Shown here piece by piece: positions 13,923-21,355 of a stretch of 40,095 nt of DNA. The position numbers and the translations under genes are program-made. The notes beneath the pieces were generated by a model. That model saw only the letters and a list, made by a program, of their open reading frames with translations, made no database searches and was not told the DNA's origin. Numbering within the stretch: the stretch's first letter is position 1; each line of letters opens with the position of its first letter. This stretch comes from a virus, in the IMG/VR virus record IMGVR_UViG_3300032333_000327, positions 1 to 40,095 of that record. One strand, given 5' to 3'.

Positions 13923-13942
13923 CAGACCCTCGCGGGGGTCTG
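13923..13942 (+). other. Intergenic hairpin without T tract
   Basis: CAGACCC and GGGTCTG form a 7-bp stem with a six-base loop. No T run follows, so it is not a standard terminator. It may be a pause, processing or protective hairpin at the 5' side of the 14019 transcript. Confidence 0.4.
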
Positions 13943-14018
13943 CGCTGCGGCCATTCAGGTTGCACGGAAGAGACAGTCGCCGACGTAAAGGGCTGTCAAT
14001 CCTTAAGGAGATTCAAAG

Positions 14019-14693
14019 ATGGCAAAGAAAGACCAAGTAGAGAGCAACGATCCGGGTCAAACAGAACTTCCGGAACCAACAGCAACCCCGGCGAAGCGAG
14101 TAGTCGAGGTCACTTCGGTTACGATGGAAGATGGCCGAGTCGTGGACTTCACGGGCAAGCGCACCATGCTGAAGGAGATCATTCTCGAGAACGGTGCGGT
14201 GTTCGTCCGTTTCGACTTCAAGAACGGCCAGACCCTGAAGGCCGAAGTGCCGGAGCAGCACAGGCTGTACGCCGCCGGTCACGGGTATGCCCAGAAGCTG
14301 GGTGACGAGGTCGCCGGTGCAAAGGACAAAGACGGTCAGCCAATGTCTGATGAAGACAAGTATCTGGCGGTTGAAGCCCTGCACCAGCGTCTGGTCGGCA
14401 GTGATGACTGGAACAAGGTCGCCGAAGGTGGCGGCTCGGTCTCCGGTGCAAGCGTTGTACTCAAGGCTATCATGGAAGTCTCGGGCAAGTCCCTGGCCGA
14501 AGTCAAGGAATTCATCGAGAAGAAACTCGCCGCAGCCGAGGCGTCCGGGCAGAAGCTCACGAGGCAAGCCCTGTACGCATCGTTCCGTAACCCGTCGAGC
14601 AAGACTGGGCAGGTTATCGAGCGTCTCGAGCGGGATAAGGCAGCCAGGACCCCGGCTGTCGATGCCGATGCGCTGATGAGCGAACTGGCCTAA
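14019..14693 (+). CDS. Paralogue of the 10268 protein, with DADALMSELA tail, 224 aa
   Basis: AAGGAG stands before MAKKDQVESND. A disordered N-terminus (residues 1-30, P/T-rich) is followed by a beta-rich section (VTMEDGRVVDFTG..., VFVRFDFKNGQTLKAEV), PEQHRLYAAG, GSDDWN and helices. The tail VDADALMSELA matches those of the 10268 and 15814 proteins. Its own hairpin and a strong downstream terminator suggest it is made in quantity, as an SSB or other abundant binding protein would be. The function is not known. Confidence 0.8.
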   Translation: MAKKDQVESNDPGQTELPEPTATPAKRVVEVTSVTMEDGRVVDFTGKRTMLKEIILENGAVFVRFDFKNGQTLKAEVPEQHRLYAAGHGYAQKLGDEVAGAKDKDGQPMSDEDKYLAVEALHQRLVGSDDWNKVAEGGGSVSGASVVLKAIMEVSGKSLAEVKEFIEKKLAAAEASGQKLTRQALYASFRNPSSKTGQVIERLERDKAARTPAVDADALMSELA

Positions 14694-14712
14694 CCGGCTG
14701 GTGTAGTGCCTT

Positions 14713-14738
14713 CCTCCTGCCTTCGGGCAGGGGGTTTT
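14713..14738 (+). terminator. Rho-independent terminator with UUCG loop
   Basis: A 9-bp stem (14713-14721 with 14726-14734) closed by a TTCG tetraloop is followed by four T. It ends the 11617-14693 unit. Confidence 0.88.
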
Positions 14739-14752
14739 GTAGAGCAGCCCCA

Positions 14753-14783
14753 CCAGCGAGTTTTCCTTCCTTTTTCTCGCTGG
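14753..14783 (+). other. Second hairpin after terminator
   Basis: CCAGCGAG and CTCGCTGG form an 8-bp stem around a 15-base pyrimidine loop with internal T runs. It may back up the terminator or bind a protein. Confidence 0.45.
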
Positions 14784-14834
14784 CGTCCTCCCCCCGGACA
14801 GGGGCTGTTCCCCAAAGCCCAGAAGGGTTTAGCG

Positions 14835-14865
14835 GTGTTCGCGTTTCCATCGGGTAACGTGTTCA
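14835..14865. promoter_or_regulatory. 31-bp dyad element, copy B
   Basis: GTGTTCGCGT, ten bases, then TAACGTGTTCA. It lies 41 bp before the 14907 gene, directly after a terminator. That position suits a promoter or operator for the third early unit. Confidence 0.75.
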
Positions 14866-14906
14866 TCATTCCGCAGCACCACCATGTTAAGAAAAGGAAA
14901 CTCGAC

Positions 14907-15269
14907 ATGAAAGCAGCAGCCAACCACGTCGCGACTCGCGCGACTCGCCTCACCTTTCCGGTTCCAGCCCGCTTCTCCGAACGCACCAGAACAGAGGAGC
15001 GCCTGGTCGAGGTCTGGAAAACCGCGGAGCCGAAGAACGCACAGGGAAAAGTGAACCGCTTCGCCTGTGAGCTTGTCCGCGTCGAGAAGGTCGTGGAACA
15101 GCCCCTGTTCGTTACTCGCCCCTGGGAAATCTCGGACGTGCTTCGAGTCCTTGCCGCCGGTGGCTGGTTCAATTTCCGTGAGACGGAGTTCGACTCCCCC
15201 GCAACGCGCCAATTCGCCCTTGATGCGCAGGAACTCTTTCTCGAGCACCTTAGCGAAGGAGTAGCGTAA
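14907..15269 (+). CDS. Hypothetical early protein, 120 aa
   Basis: It starts MKAAANHVATRATRLTF with AAGAAAAGGAAA upstream. It is beta-rich at the start (RLVEVWKTAEP, FACELVRVEKVVEQPLFV) with a helical end. No family recognised. It is the first gene after dyad element B and is coupled to the next gene by TAATG. Confidence 0.7.
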   Translation: MKAAANHVATRATRLTFPVPARFSERTRTEERLVEVWKTAEPKNAQGKVNRFACELVRVEKVVEQPLFVTRPWEISDVLRVLAAGGWFNFRETEFDSPATRQFALDAQELFLEHLSEGVA

Positions 15270-15562
15270 TGATTCGCTCAAGCACAGCACTGCGACGTGT
15301 CCGCCGGAAACTGAATGAGCGGAACTATTTCATCTGCTGCCTTCTCAACAACTGCGAAGGGTTCGACACGCAGGTTGCCCGTGATCTCAAGGAGCTTTTC
15401 CCTGGCGATTGCCCAGTAGACTCCTGGCTTAGCAACAACTGTCCCGAATACGTGGAATTCTGCGAACAGGCAACAGACGACGAGTTCTACGCGGCTCTCC
15501 ACACCTACCGTAAAGCCTGGGTCGATCAGATGATTCTCGACTATGCCGCGAAAGGAGACTGA
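15269..15562 (+). CDS. Hypothetical protein, 97 aa
   Basis: MIRSSTALRRVRRKLNERNYFICCLLNNC is a basic helix and then a short Cys-containing core, followed by acidic helices (EQATDDEFYAALHTYRKAW). Four to five cysteines but no clean metal motif. The start overlaps the previous stop by one base. Confidence 0.7.
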   Translation: MIRSSTALRRVRRKLNERNYFICCLLNNCEGFDTQVARDLKELFPGDCPVDSWLSNNCPEYVEFCEQATDDEFYAALHTYRKAWVDQMILDYAAKGD

Positions 15563-15563
15563 C

Positions 15564-15812
15564 ATGCCTCGCCCCCCTTCCATCATCCCTAACGCGCATC
15601 TCCACATCACGATGAATCCAGCAATCCGCGCACAAATGGACCTGTTCCTCTACTCCGAAGTCGAGGGCCGAGTCCCCCAGGGAGCGCACAAGGCCTTCAT
15701 CGAGATGCTTATTCGAGAGTTCTTCGAGCGCCGGAGACCCGTGCACGAACAGGCGACTCTCGACAACCTGCGCGACCTACTCGAACCTGAAGCCAACGAA
15801 AGGACTGACTAA
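15564..15812 (+). CDS. Putative ribbon-helix-helix DNA-binding protein, 82 aa
   Basis: MPRPPSIIPNAHLHITMNPAIRAQMDLFLYSE has a beta strand (AHLHITM) and then two helices (PAIRAQMDLFLYSEV and GAHKAFIEMLIREFFERR), the layout of Arc/MetJ ribbon-helix-helix repressors. It is therefore a candidate regulator of early genes. The assignment rests on pattern only. A charged C-terminal helix follows. Confidence 0.65.
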   Translation: MPRPPSIIPNAHLHITMNPAIRAQMDLFLYSEVEGRVPQGAHKAFIEMLIREFFERRRPVHEQATLDNLRDLLEPEANERTD

Positions 15813-15813
15813 C

Positions 15814-16041
15814 ATGACACCAGAAATCAACCAAAGCATTGCCATTCTCCGCCAGAAGCAGCAAGATGGAACCCTCGATATTGAGAATCCCGAAGACCTG
15901 GCCGCTATCCGTGAAGCTATCCAGCACATGCGCGGGGGCAGGGTCTCCGCAGCAATCGCCTCCGCTTCGAGCAAGTCTCGCAAGGCCCCCATCATCGCGC
16001 CCAACGCAGATGATATGATGAACGAGTTGGAGGGACTGTGA
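15814..16041 (+). CDS. Small protein with shared DADxMMxEL-type tail, 75 aa
   Basis: MTPEINQSIAILRQKQQDGTL forms helices, followed by a basic Ser/Ala linker (SAAIASASSKSRKAP) and the tail APNADDMMNELEGL. That tail matches those of the 10268 and 14019 proteins (VDADAMMDEL, VDADALMSEL) although the bodies differ. This suggests a portable docking peptide for a common partner. Function unknown. Confidence 0.75.
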   Translation: MTPEINQSIAILRQKQQDGTLDIENPEDLAAIREAIQHMRGGRVSAAIASASSKSRKAPIIAPNADDMMNELEGL

Positions 16042-16703
16042 TGACCAAGCCCATCGTGCATGAGACGCAGGAAGTGGCGGCGCTGCGCGGCCAGGTCGCA
16101 GAACTCCGGAAGGACAACGACCAGCTCCGCAGCTTCATCGCCAAGAGTCCACTCCCTTGTCCCTACTGCGGCCTAGCTGCGGAGGATATGAGTCGCTGTG
16201 CTTCAGGCTTCCCTGGCTGCGGACGTGCGGACGATCTGCTTGCTTCCGAGGAGGAGCCAGCTCCTACGGTGCGGACCCTCGAGAGCTGGAAAAAGCGCTA
16301 CTACCCTATCGCTGCCAAGGACTGCCCCGAGGAAGACGCACTCGAGCATTCCATCCAGAAGTGGGAAGGGCTGCGCCAGGGAGTGCTACAAGAATACGGA
16401 CTGCATCGAGATGCCAGCGGGCTCTCCCTTACAGTCGCAGATTCCCTCGGCAACAAGCTCGCGATCAACGATCAAACCTGCGCGCTTTGCTACCATTACA
16501 CGGAGAACAACGAGGAGATTGACTGCTTACGCTGCCCTCTCCGCGCGGAGAAGGTTCGTCGGCGCCAGGACCCAGACGCATTCGCAGACGACACGTTGAG
16601 CTGTGACAGGGAGTATAGCATCTGGGCAGCGATAAGCAACCCCATACCGATGATTGAGCTCCTCCGCGCAGCAGCGGAGTGGGACGGGGAGGCCTCGGCA
16701 TGA
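16041..16703 (+). CDS. Multi-zinc-finger protein with N-terminal coil, 220 aa
   Basis: ATG 16041 overlaps the previous stop (TGATG). Residues 5-35 are a short coiled coil (EVAALRGQVAELRKDNDQLRSF). A first zinc module CPYCG...C...CG follows near residues 40-61, and a second CALC...CLRC near 150-170. The region between is helical. C-x2-C pairs of this kind occur in phage proteins of the Lar/restriction-alleviation type, but I cannot confirm that family. Confidence 0.7.
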   Translation: MTKPIVHETQEVAALRGQVAELRKDNDQLRSFIAKSPLPCPYCGLAAEDMSRCASGFPGCGRADDLLASEEEPAPTVRTLESWKKRYYPIAAKDCPEEDALEHSIQKWEGLRQGVLQEYGLHRDASGLSLTVADSLGNKLAINDQTCALCYHYTENNEEIDCLRCPLRAEKVRRRQDPDAFADDTLSCDREYSIWAAISNPIPMIELLRAAAEWDGEASA

Positions 16704-16888
16704 TCCAAGACGACGATACGGAGATCGCAGTCATCATGCGCGTTCTCGGGAGTCTCATCCAGCGAGCTGGCGGCGAAATCACTGTAACCCAGGAGGACTT
16801 CGACATGCTGCACGGTCAGTGCCTGGCGGGAGACTTCTCGACCGAGGGCCAGATAACCTTCCGCCTCGAGCGCGGACAACAACATTGA
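16700..16888 (+). CDS. Small protein, 62 aa
   Basis: MIQDDDTEIAVIMRVLGSLIQRAGGEITVTQEDFDML is mostly helix then strand. ATGA overlap with the zinc-finger gene shows coupling. The pattern (VIMRVLGSLIQRAGGEITVTQEDF) resembles small phage proteins of unknown role. Confidence 0.65.
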   Translation: MIQDDDTEIAVIMRVLGSLIQRAGGEITVTQEDFDMLHGQCLAGDFSTEGQITFRLERGQQH

Positions 16889-16901
16889 GAGGAGAAACGA
16901 A

Positions 16902-17240
16902 ATGAACACGCGAACCAGCACCCAGATCAACTTGCAAGTCGGACAGCAAGTAGTACGCAATGACGGTTTTCTGGGCCATGTAGTCTCCACCGACGGAGAC
17001 TTCTTCGAGGTCTTGTGGAATAACGACACGAAGTATCACTACAGAGCAAACGGCCGCTGGTGCGGGTCGTGGGGCGTTGATCAGTGCAGTCTCGACGTTC
17101 AGTCTGTTGGACATCCCCGCCACAGCGCACCCGACGAAAAGCCTCTTGCCGACAAGCTCGACATCGTCTGCAACTACGCCCTCGGCTTCGGCTGGGGCTT
17201 AGTCGCCGGAGTAGTCCTGCAGTACTTCTGGCCGCTTTAA
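16902..17240 (+). CDS. SH3-like protein with C-terminal membrane span, 112 aa
   Basis: GAGAGGAG precedes MNTRTSTQINLQVGQQVV. Residues 10-55 form beta strands (VGQQVVRNDGFLGHVVSTDGDFFEVLWNN) like a small barrel. Residues about 90-112 form one membrane span (ALGFGWGLVAGVVLQYFWPL). The protein is probably anchored in the inner membrane with its head in the cytoplasm. Role unknown. Confidence 0.7.
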   Translation: MNTRTSTQINLQVGQQVVRNDGFLGHVVSTDGDFFEVLWNNDTKYHYRANGRWCGSWGVDQCSLDVQSVGHPRHSAPDEKPLADKLDIVCNYALGFGWGLVAGVVLQYFWPL

Positions 17241-17304
17241 AGTTTTTCTGCAGTACCTGAATCCGGGGCAGGAATCCTCCCGGAACCAAGCAAGGAGCAA
17301 CATC

Positions 17305-17940
17305 ATGAAACGCAACTTCATCGCAATCGCAATCGCAGCCCTCTGTCTCTCGACCTCAGCCTCGGCAACGATCCTCGGTCCGGAGAACGTCAATACCAAC
17401 ACGCAGGGTCAGGCGCAGGGTCAAGCCCAAGGCCAGTTCCAGGGGCAAGGTCAAGCCCAGGGTCAGGCTTCGTTCAACCGCAACAGCAACAAGAACTCAG
17501 CGTCGTCGAACTCCGGCGGTAATGGTTTCTCGTCCTACTATGACAATGATCCGCGTCCTGCCGCTACGGCCAGCGCCCCCGGTCTGACCAGCATCGGTTC
17601 GGACAACTGCCTGGGCTCCGCCTCCTTCGGCGCAGGTAACGGTTTCTTCGCAGTCTCCGGTGGTTCGACTGTCGAGTCTGCAGAGTGCAACCGCCGTGCT
17701 TACTCCCGCGCACTGGCAGGTCTTGGCCAGAAGGCTGCTGCCCTTGCGCTTCTCTGCAAGAACGAGGAAGTGGCGAGTGTGACTCCGGCATGCACAGCAG
17801 CGACCCCGGCTCCGGCTCCCGTTGCTACCTCCTCGACCCCTCCGGCCAAGGTTGCCAGCGTCTCCGCGAGCAACGCCTCGATCTGTGCCAGTGCCAAGGC
17901 CCAGGGCGACACTATTCTCGCTTCGCGGGTCTGTCAGTAA
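17305..17940 (+). CDS. Secreted protein with Gly-Gln repeats, 211 aa
   Basis: MKRNFIAIAIAALCLSTSASA is a textbook Sec signal peptide, cut after ASA. Next is a low-complexity tract at about residues 34-55 made of (GQAQ)n and GQFQ units. A Ser/Asn-rich linker and a Cys-containing domain (CLGSASFGAGNGFFAVSGGSTVESAECNRR..., LLCKNEEVASVTPAC) follow, ending SRVCQ. Even cysteine numbers suit disulfides in the periplasm. It lies in the early or middle arm with its own AAGGAG site. It may act in the envelope, for example in superinfection exclusion or lysis timing. Not recognised as a named family. Confidence 0.8.
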   Translation: MKRNFIAIAIAALCLSTSASATILGPENVNTNTQGQAQGQAQGQFQGQGQAQGQASFNRNSNKNSASSNSGGNGFSSYYDNDPRPAATASAPGLTSIGSDNCLGSASFGAGNGFFAVSGGSTVESAECNRRAYSRALAGLGQKAAALALLCKNEEVASVTPACTAATPAPAPVATSSTPPAKVASVSASNASICASAKAQGDTILASRVCQ

Positions 17941-17992
17941 GCGAACGGAACTCTCCCCAAAACATCGGGGAGACTCCCAACAGGAGAGCATA

Positions 17993-18190
17993 ATGTACGC
18001 GGAAGAGGATGCGCTCAGGAAGCGCAACGCAGCCAAGATGGGCGACTACGAAAACCCGGAAAACGGTTGCTCGAACTGCGGGCGCCACAGGGTAATGCGC
18101 GGTGATGACGGAAAGCACCGATGCGAAAAATGCGCCTGGTGCATTGAAGATAATGGATATGACGGGGAATTACTGGACTACCTGAAGTGA
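17993..18190 (+). CDS. Zinc-ribbon small protein, 65 aa
   Basis: MYAEEDALRKRNAAKMGDYENPENG is followed by CSNCG...CEKCAWC, a compact ribbon, and a D/E-rich tail. CAGGAGAG lies just upstream. A small nucleic-acid or protein-binding ribbon is likely. Confidence 0.75.
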   Translation: MYAEEDALRKRNAAKMGDYENPENGCSNCGRHRVMRGDDGKHRCEKCAWCIEDNGYDGELLDYLK

Positions 18191-18286
18191 CGCCCAAACG
18201 CCTGAATTCACAGGCGGGCGCTGCTTTTGCGCCCGTCCGGTGGAATGACGGGTTGGGCATCAAACGGAAACCACGGAGAAAGAATA

Positions 18287-18730
18287 ATGACCCCGACAAA
18301 GCAGACTGTGCTGCATGACCCCGCCAACGGCCTGCATGGAAACTGCCTTTCGGCGGTGGTGGCTTCCTTGCTGCACTTGCCGATTGATGACGTGCCGCTG
18401 TTTATCACCCCTGAAACGTGGGTGAAGGACATGAACGCTTGGCTGCGCCCGTTCGGGTTGGCTTACTGCATGGTTGAGGACTTCGACTGCCACATTGACG
18501 CCTACGGGATTGAGGGTTTGTGGCATGAGGTTTCCGGGAACACCAGCCGCAGCAAAGACGTTACCCATGCCTGCGTTGCCAAAGACGGCGAGATGGTCTT
18601 TGACCCACATCCAGACGATACCGGGCTGACCAAGATTACCTGCTACGGCTTTTTCATCGCGCTCGAACCGTGGCGGATTTTGACGCACAACACAAAATTA
18701 ACCGGCCTTGCGCCGGAGAAAGGCGATTGA
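18287..18730 (+). CDS. Papain-like (C39-type) peptidase-fold protein, 147 aa
   Basis: I start at ATG 18287 (MTPTKQTVLHD). The motif HGNCLSAVVASLLHLPIDDVPLF puts a cysteine at the head of a helix. THACVAKDGEMVFDPHPDDTGL supplies a His and then Asp, in the order expected for a papain-like Cys-His-Asp set. This family recurs in phages and is annotated as peptidase C39-like without known substrate. The catalytic reading is inferred from the motif and has not been tested. Confidence 0.65.
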   Translation: MTPTKQTVLHDPANGLHGNCLSAVVASLLHLPIDDVPLFITPETWVKDMNAWLRPFGLAYCMVEDFDCHIDAYGIEGLWHEVSGNTSRSKDVTHACVAKDGEMVFDPHPDDTGLTKITCYGFFIALEPWRILTHNTKLTGLAPEKGD

Positions 18731-18731
18731 A

Positions 18732-18980
18732 ATGACTACGAACGCTCATGGCGCAAGGTCCGCGTTGACCGCAGGGTTAGCCCCCAAGCTGCGCCTGTTT
18801 GTTTGGACTGGATTCTGCCCCGACTACACGAGCGGCCTGGCATTCGCAATCGCCAAGGACGAAACCGACGCGCGGAAGCAGATCGAGAAAGAGCGCGGCT
18901 ACACCGTCTATACGTGGGGCGACCTGACGATTTACCCGCTGACGAAACGGATTGCACGAAGCGTGGCCGGTGGGGGCTAG
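18732..18980 (+). CDS. Small alpha/beta protein, 82 aa
   Basis: ATG 18732 lies one base after the previous stop. MTTNAHGARSALTAGL is followed by LRLFVWTGF..., FAIAKDETDARKQIEK and GDLTIYPL, a beta-alpha-beta pattern common in small phage proteins of unknown role. Confidence 0.65.
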   Translation: MTTNAHGARSALTAGLAPKLRLFVWTGFCPDYTSGLAFAIAKDETDARKQIEKERGYTVYTWGDLTIYPLTKRIARSVAGGG

Positions 18981-18988
18981 CGCCAAAC

Positions 18989-19055
18989 AGGCGTCATGCC
19001 GTAATGTATGTTGCCAGAAATTGTGAAGAATAACCAACCAAGAAAGGAAACTATC
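18989..19055 (+). repeat. Repeated leader, copy 1
   Basis: This 67-base segment ends in the ribosome site (AAGAAAGGAAAC) of the next gene. It is matched by 19554-19621 along its whole length with scattered changes and one extra base. Shared blocks include AGGCGTC, AATGTATGT, TGTGAAGAATAACCAAC and AAGAAAGGAA. It may be a duplicated 5' leader or promoter. Confidence 0.7.
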
Positions 19056-19346
19056 ATGAACATAGACCTAACAGCAAAGATAGCTCATGTAGAACTCACC
19101 CCCGCGGAGCGGGTATTGCGGCAAGCGACAGAGCTGGTTGAGCGGGCGGAAGCACTGTCCGACTGTCTCGCGAGCCGGCTGGCTTCTGTTTGCCAACCCG
19201 CGCTTCCAGAAGACCCATACGATAAGAAAGCCAACGAAGCAGAAGAAAATTTTCCGCCATTGTTCCACGAGCTTCGCTATAAACTCCGGTGCGTTGAGGA
19301 CACTCTAACGGGCATCGACCGAGTGCTCGGCCGGTTGGGGCTGTAA
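19056..19346 (+). CDS. Hypothetical helical protein, 96 aa
   Basis: MNIDLTAKIAHVELTPAERVLRQATELVERAEALSD begins an all-helical protein. The stretch PAERVLRQATELVERAEALSDCLASRLASV is amphipathic. Acidic residues follow (EAEENFPP) and another helix closes it. Start chosen for the strong AAGAAAGG site. It lies downstream of repeated leader copy 1. Confidence 0.65.
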   Translation: MNIDLTAKIAHVELTPAERVLRQATELVERAEALSDCLASRLASVCQPALPEDPYDKKANEAEENFPPLFHELRYKLRCVEDTLTGIDRVLGRLGL

Positions 19347-19555
19347 TGTCACGCGAAGATTTCCACGACGTTGCTGTACGAAAAGCCAACAGCATAGGGG
19401 TGTTTGCAGATGGCGACGCAACTTTTTGCCTTGGTGACTGGAGGGCGTGGGAAGCGGCGTGCGTGGCTGAAGGGCGAACGATTCCGCCAAAAGAATTCAA
19501 GGCATTGCCAAAGGATCAACGGCAAGCGTATTTGAAGCGCTCTAACACTAAATAG
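19346..19555 (+). CDS. Hypothetical protein, 69 aa
   Basis: MSREDFHDVAVRKANSIGVFADGDATFCLGDWRAW overlaps the previous stop as TAATG. Short alpha/beta protein with a basic end (KDQRQAYLKRSNTK). No known family. Confidence 0.6.
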   Translation: MSREDFHDVAVRKANSIGVFADGDATFCLGDWRAWEAACVAEGRTIPPKEFKALPKDQRQAYLKRSNTK

Positions 19556-19621
19556 GCGTCCTGACGCAATGTATGTCGCCAAAGCCTGTGAAGAATAACC
19601 AACCCAAGAAAGGAACCTCCA
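19554..19621 (+). repeat. Repeated leader, copy 2
   Basis: Matches 18989-19055 (see there). It stands before the 19622 gene, which is translated just ahead of the endolysin. Confidence 0.7.
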
Positions 19622-19834
19622 ATGACATTTGCAAACTGGACCAAGCGAAGTGACTTGGCCGCAACGACACTGTCTCGCTTTCCAAAAATGCGAGATGCCC
19701 TAGAGGCTGCCTACAAAGCAGGCGAACGAAGAGGGAGAGCGGATGCAGAAGCCCTCGGGAAAAACGCCATTGCATTGGCAGTCTTGCTTGAACGTGAAAG
19801 TAGCCGAAGAAATTCAGAAAGGAAGCCAACATGA
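19622..19834 (+). CDS. Small basic helical protein, 70 aa, coupled to endolysin
   Basis: MTFANWTKRSDLAATTLSRF continues as one long basic helix (ALEAAYKAGERRGRADAEALGKNAIALAVLLERESS). No membrane span is obvious, so it is not a clear holin or antiholin. It overlaps the endolysin start as ATGA, so its translation may set endolysin level. Confidence 0.65.
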   Translation: MTFANWTKRSDLAATTLSRFPKMRDALEAAYKAGERRGRADAEALGKNAIALAVLLERESSRRNSERKPT

Positions 19835-20373
19835 TCCCCATCACCCTTGACCAGCTGCGCCAAATCATGCCCCTCGCCCGGTCACGAGCCTCACGCTTCC
19901 TCGGGCCACTCAACAGCACCATGGCACGCTACGAGATAAATACCACCGTTCGCCAGGCAGCCTTCCTCGCGCAAATCGCCCACGAATCCGGCTCCCTTCG
20001 CTACACGGAGGAGCTTGCCTCGGGAGAAGCCTACGAGGGCCGAGTCGATCTCGGGAACACACAGCCCGGTGACGGAGTGCGCTTCAAAGGTCGGGGGCTG
20101 CTCCAGATCACCGGACGAGCCAACTACGGTGACTGCTCCGCGAGCCTGTTCGGATTGCGCCAAGTTCTGATCTTCCATCCGAGGCTCCTAACCTCCCCAC
20201 ACTACGCTGCTGCTTCCGCAGGTTGGTTCTGGGACGCACGGGAGCTTAACAAGCTTGCCGACGCCACCAGTTTCAGCACCATAACGCGGCGCATTAACGG
20301 AGGCTTGAACGGTTACGCCGAGCGCCTGGCCTTTTACCTCCGCGCGCTGGAAGTCCTCGAGCCGAGTGAATAA
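19831..20373 (+). CDS. Endolysin, glycoside hydrolase family 19
   Basis: This 180-residue lysin is a GH19 (chitinase-like) muramidase or N-acetylglucosaminidase. It has RQAAFLAQIAHESGSLRYTEEL, with the general-acid glutamate in HES. FKGRGLLQITGRANYG and SAGWFWDARELNKLAD follow, with TRRINGGLNGYAERLAFY as the usual closing substrate-groove helix. No signal peptide, so it needs a holin to cross the membrane. The holin candidates are in the late operon on the other strand at 30573-31120, so the lysis genes are split. Confidence 0.92.
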   Translation: MIPITLDQLRQIMPLARSRASRFLGPLNSTMARYEINTTVRQAAFLAQIAHESGSLRYTEELASGEAYEGRVDLGNTQPGDGVRFKGRGLLQITGRANYGDCSASLFGLRQVLIFHPRLLTSPHYAAASAGWFWDARELNKLADATSFSTITRRINGGLNGYAERLAFYLRALEVLEPSE

Positions 20374-20410
20374 CCCTTTCCCCTTCCCACCTCCCATAAG
20401 GAACCTCACC

Positions 20411-21355
20411 ATGACACGCCCTCCCTTCCCTGAGGTCATTGATAACTCGATCCGTAGCGCCTTCGTCTCCTGTCCCAGGAAGTGTTATCTCGAGTACCTC
20501 CAGCACTACAAGCCCCGCAACCAGTCGGTGCACCTCCACGCCGGCGGAGCCTATGCCCACGGACTCGAGGCTGCGCGCGTAGCCTACTACGAGCAAGGCC
20601 ATCCCGCCGAGTACGCTATTGCAGTCGGCCTGGCCGCCCTGATCCAGTTCTACGGCAACTTCGAGTGTCCTCCCGAATCCGCGAAGTCCTGCGAACGCAT
20701 GGCCGGTGCCCTCGAGTACTACTTCTCCCAATACCCTCTCGAGAGCGATCCGGCAGTTCCCTCGCGCATCTCGGAGGAACGCCACGGAATCGAGTTCTCC
20801 TTCGCGGAACCGCTCCTCGACATCCTCCACCCCGAGACAGGGAACCCGCTAATCTACTGCGGACGGATGGACATGGTCGCGGACTTCGCCGGTGCTCGCT
20901 ACGGAGAGGATGACAAGACGACCTCGAGTCTCGGCGCGTCGTGGTCGAAGCAGTGGGACCTTCGCGCACAGTTCACAGGCTACTGTTGGGGCGCAGCACA
21001 GGGCGGCATTCCGCTCGAGGGCTTCCTCGTCCGCGGCGTCTCCATCCTCAAGACAAAGTACGACACGCAACAGGCTGTAACCTATCGCCCCCAATGGATG
21101 ATCGATCGCTGGTACGAGCAACTCCACCGCGACCTACGCCGCATGATTACAGCCTGGGAAGAAGGCTATTGGGATTACAATCTTGATGAAAGCTGCAACG
21201 CCTTCGGCGGGTGTCTGTTCAAGAAGGTTTGTTTGAGCGACAAGCCCGACCTGTGGCTTTCCACGGACTACGAGCGCCGTCGTTGGGACCCAGTCAACCG
21301 GACCGAGGTCGTCGTCGAGGAGACCAAACACTTAGAAGGGAGTCTGTCATGCTGA
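20411..21355 (+). CDS. Cas4-like PD-(D/E)XK nuclease with Fe-S cysteines, 314 aa
   Basis: Start ATG 20411 (AAGGAA upstream). FVSCPRKCYLEYLQHY near the N-terminus and CNAFGGCLFKKVC near residues 260-274 supply four cysteines in the order expected for a Cas4/AddB-type Fe-S cluster. The nuclease core has GRMDM (about residue 153), EDDKTTSS (about 167) and QFTGYCWG (about 186), matching the D, E/D-x-K and Q motifs. It is a RecB-family 5'-3' exonuclease, likely used in replication or recombination with the Sak4-like ATPase downstream. Not a CRISPR component here. Confidence 0.85.
   Translation: MTRPPFPEVIDNSIRSAFVSCPRKCYLEYLQHYKPRNQSVHLHAGGAYAHGLEAARVAYYEQGHPAEYAIAVGLAALIQFYGNFECPPESAKSCERMAGALEYYFSQYPLESDPAVPSRISEERHGIEFSFAEPLLDILHPETGNPLIYCGRMDMVADFAGARYGEDDKTTSSLGASWSKQWDLRAQFTGYCWGAAQGGIPLEGFLVRGVSILKTKYDTQQAVTYRPQWMIDRWYEQLHRDLRRMITAWEEGYWDYNLDESCNAFGGCLFKKVCLSDKPDLWLSTDYERRRWDPVNRTEVVVEETKHLEGSLSC

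Noticed and set aside
13915-14018. tRNA gene in the gap before the 14019 gene
   Set aside because: The hairpin is not a cloverleaf and no T-arm or CCA-type end is seen. No tRNA was recognised anywhere in the window.
17401-17470. CAGGGTCAGGCGCAG-type repeats as a CRISPR array or DNA microsatellite
   Set aside because: They encode in-frame Gly-Gln repeats within a secreted protein and have no spacers.
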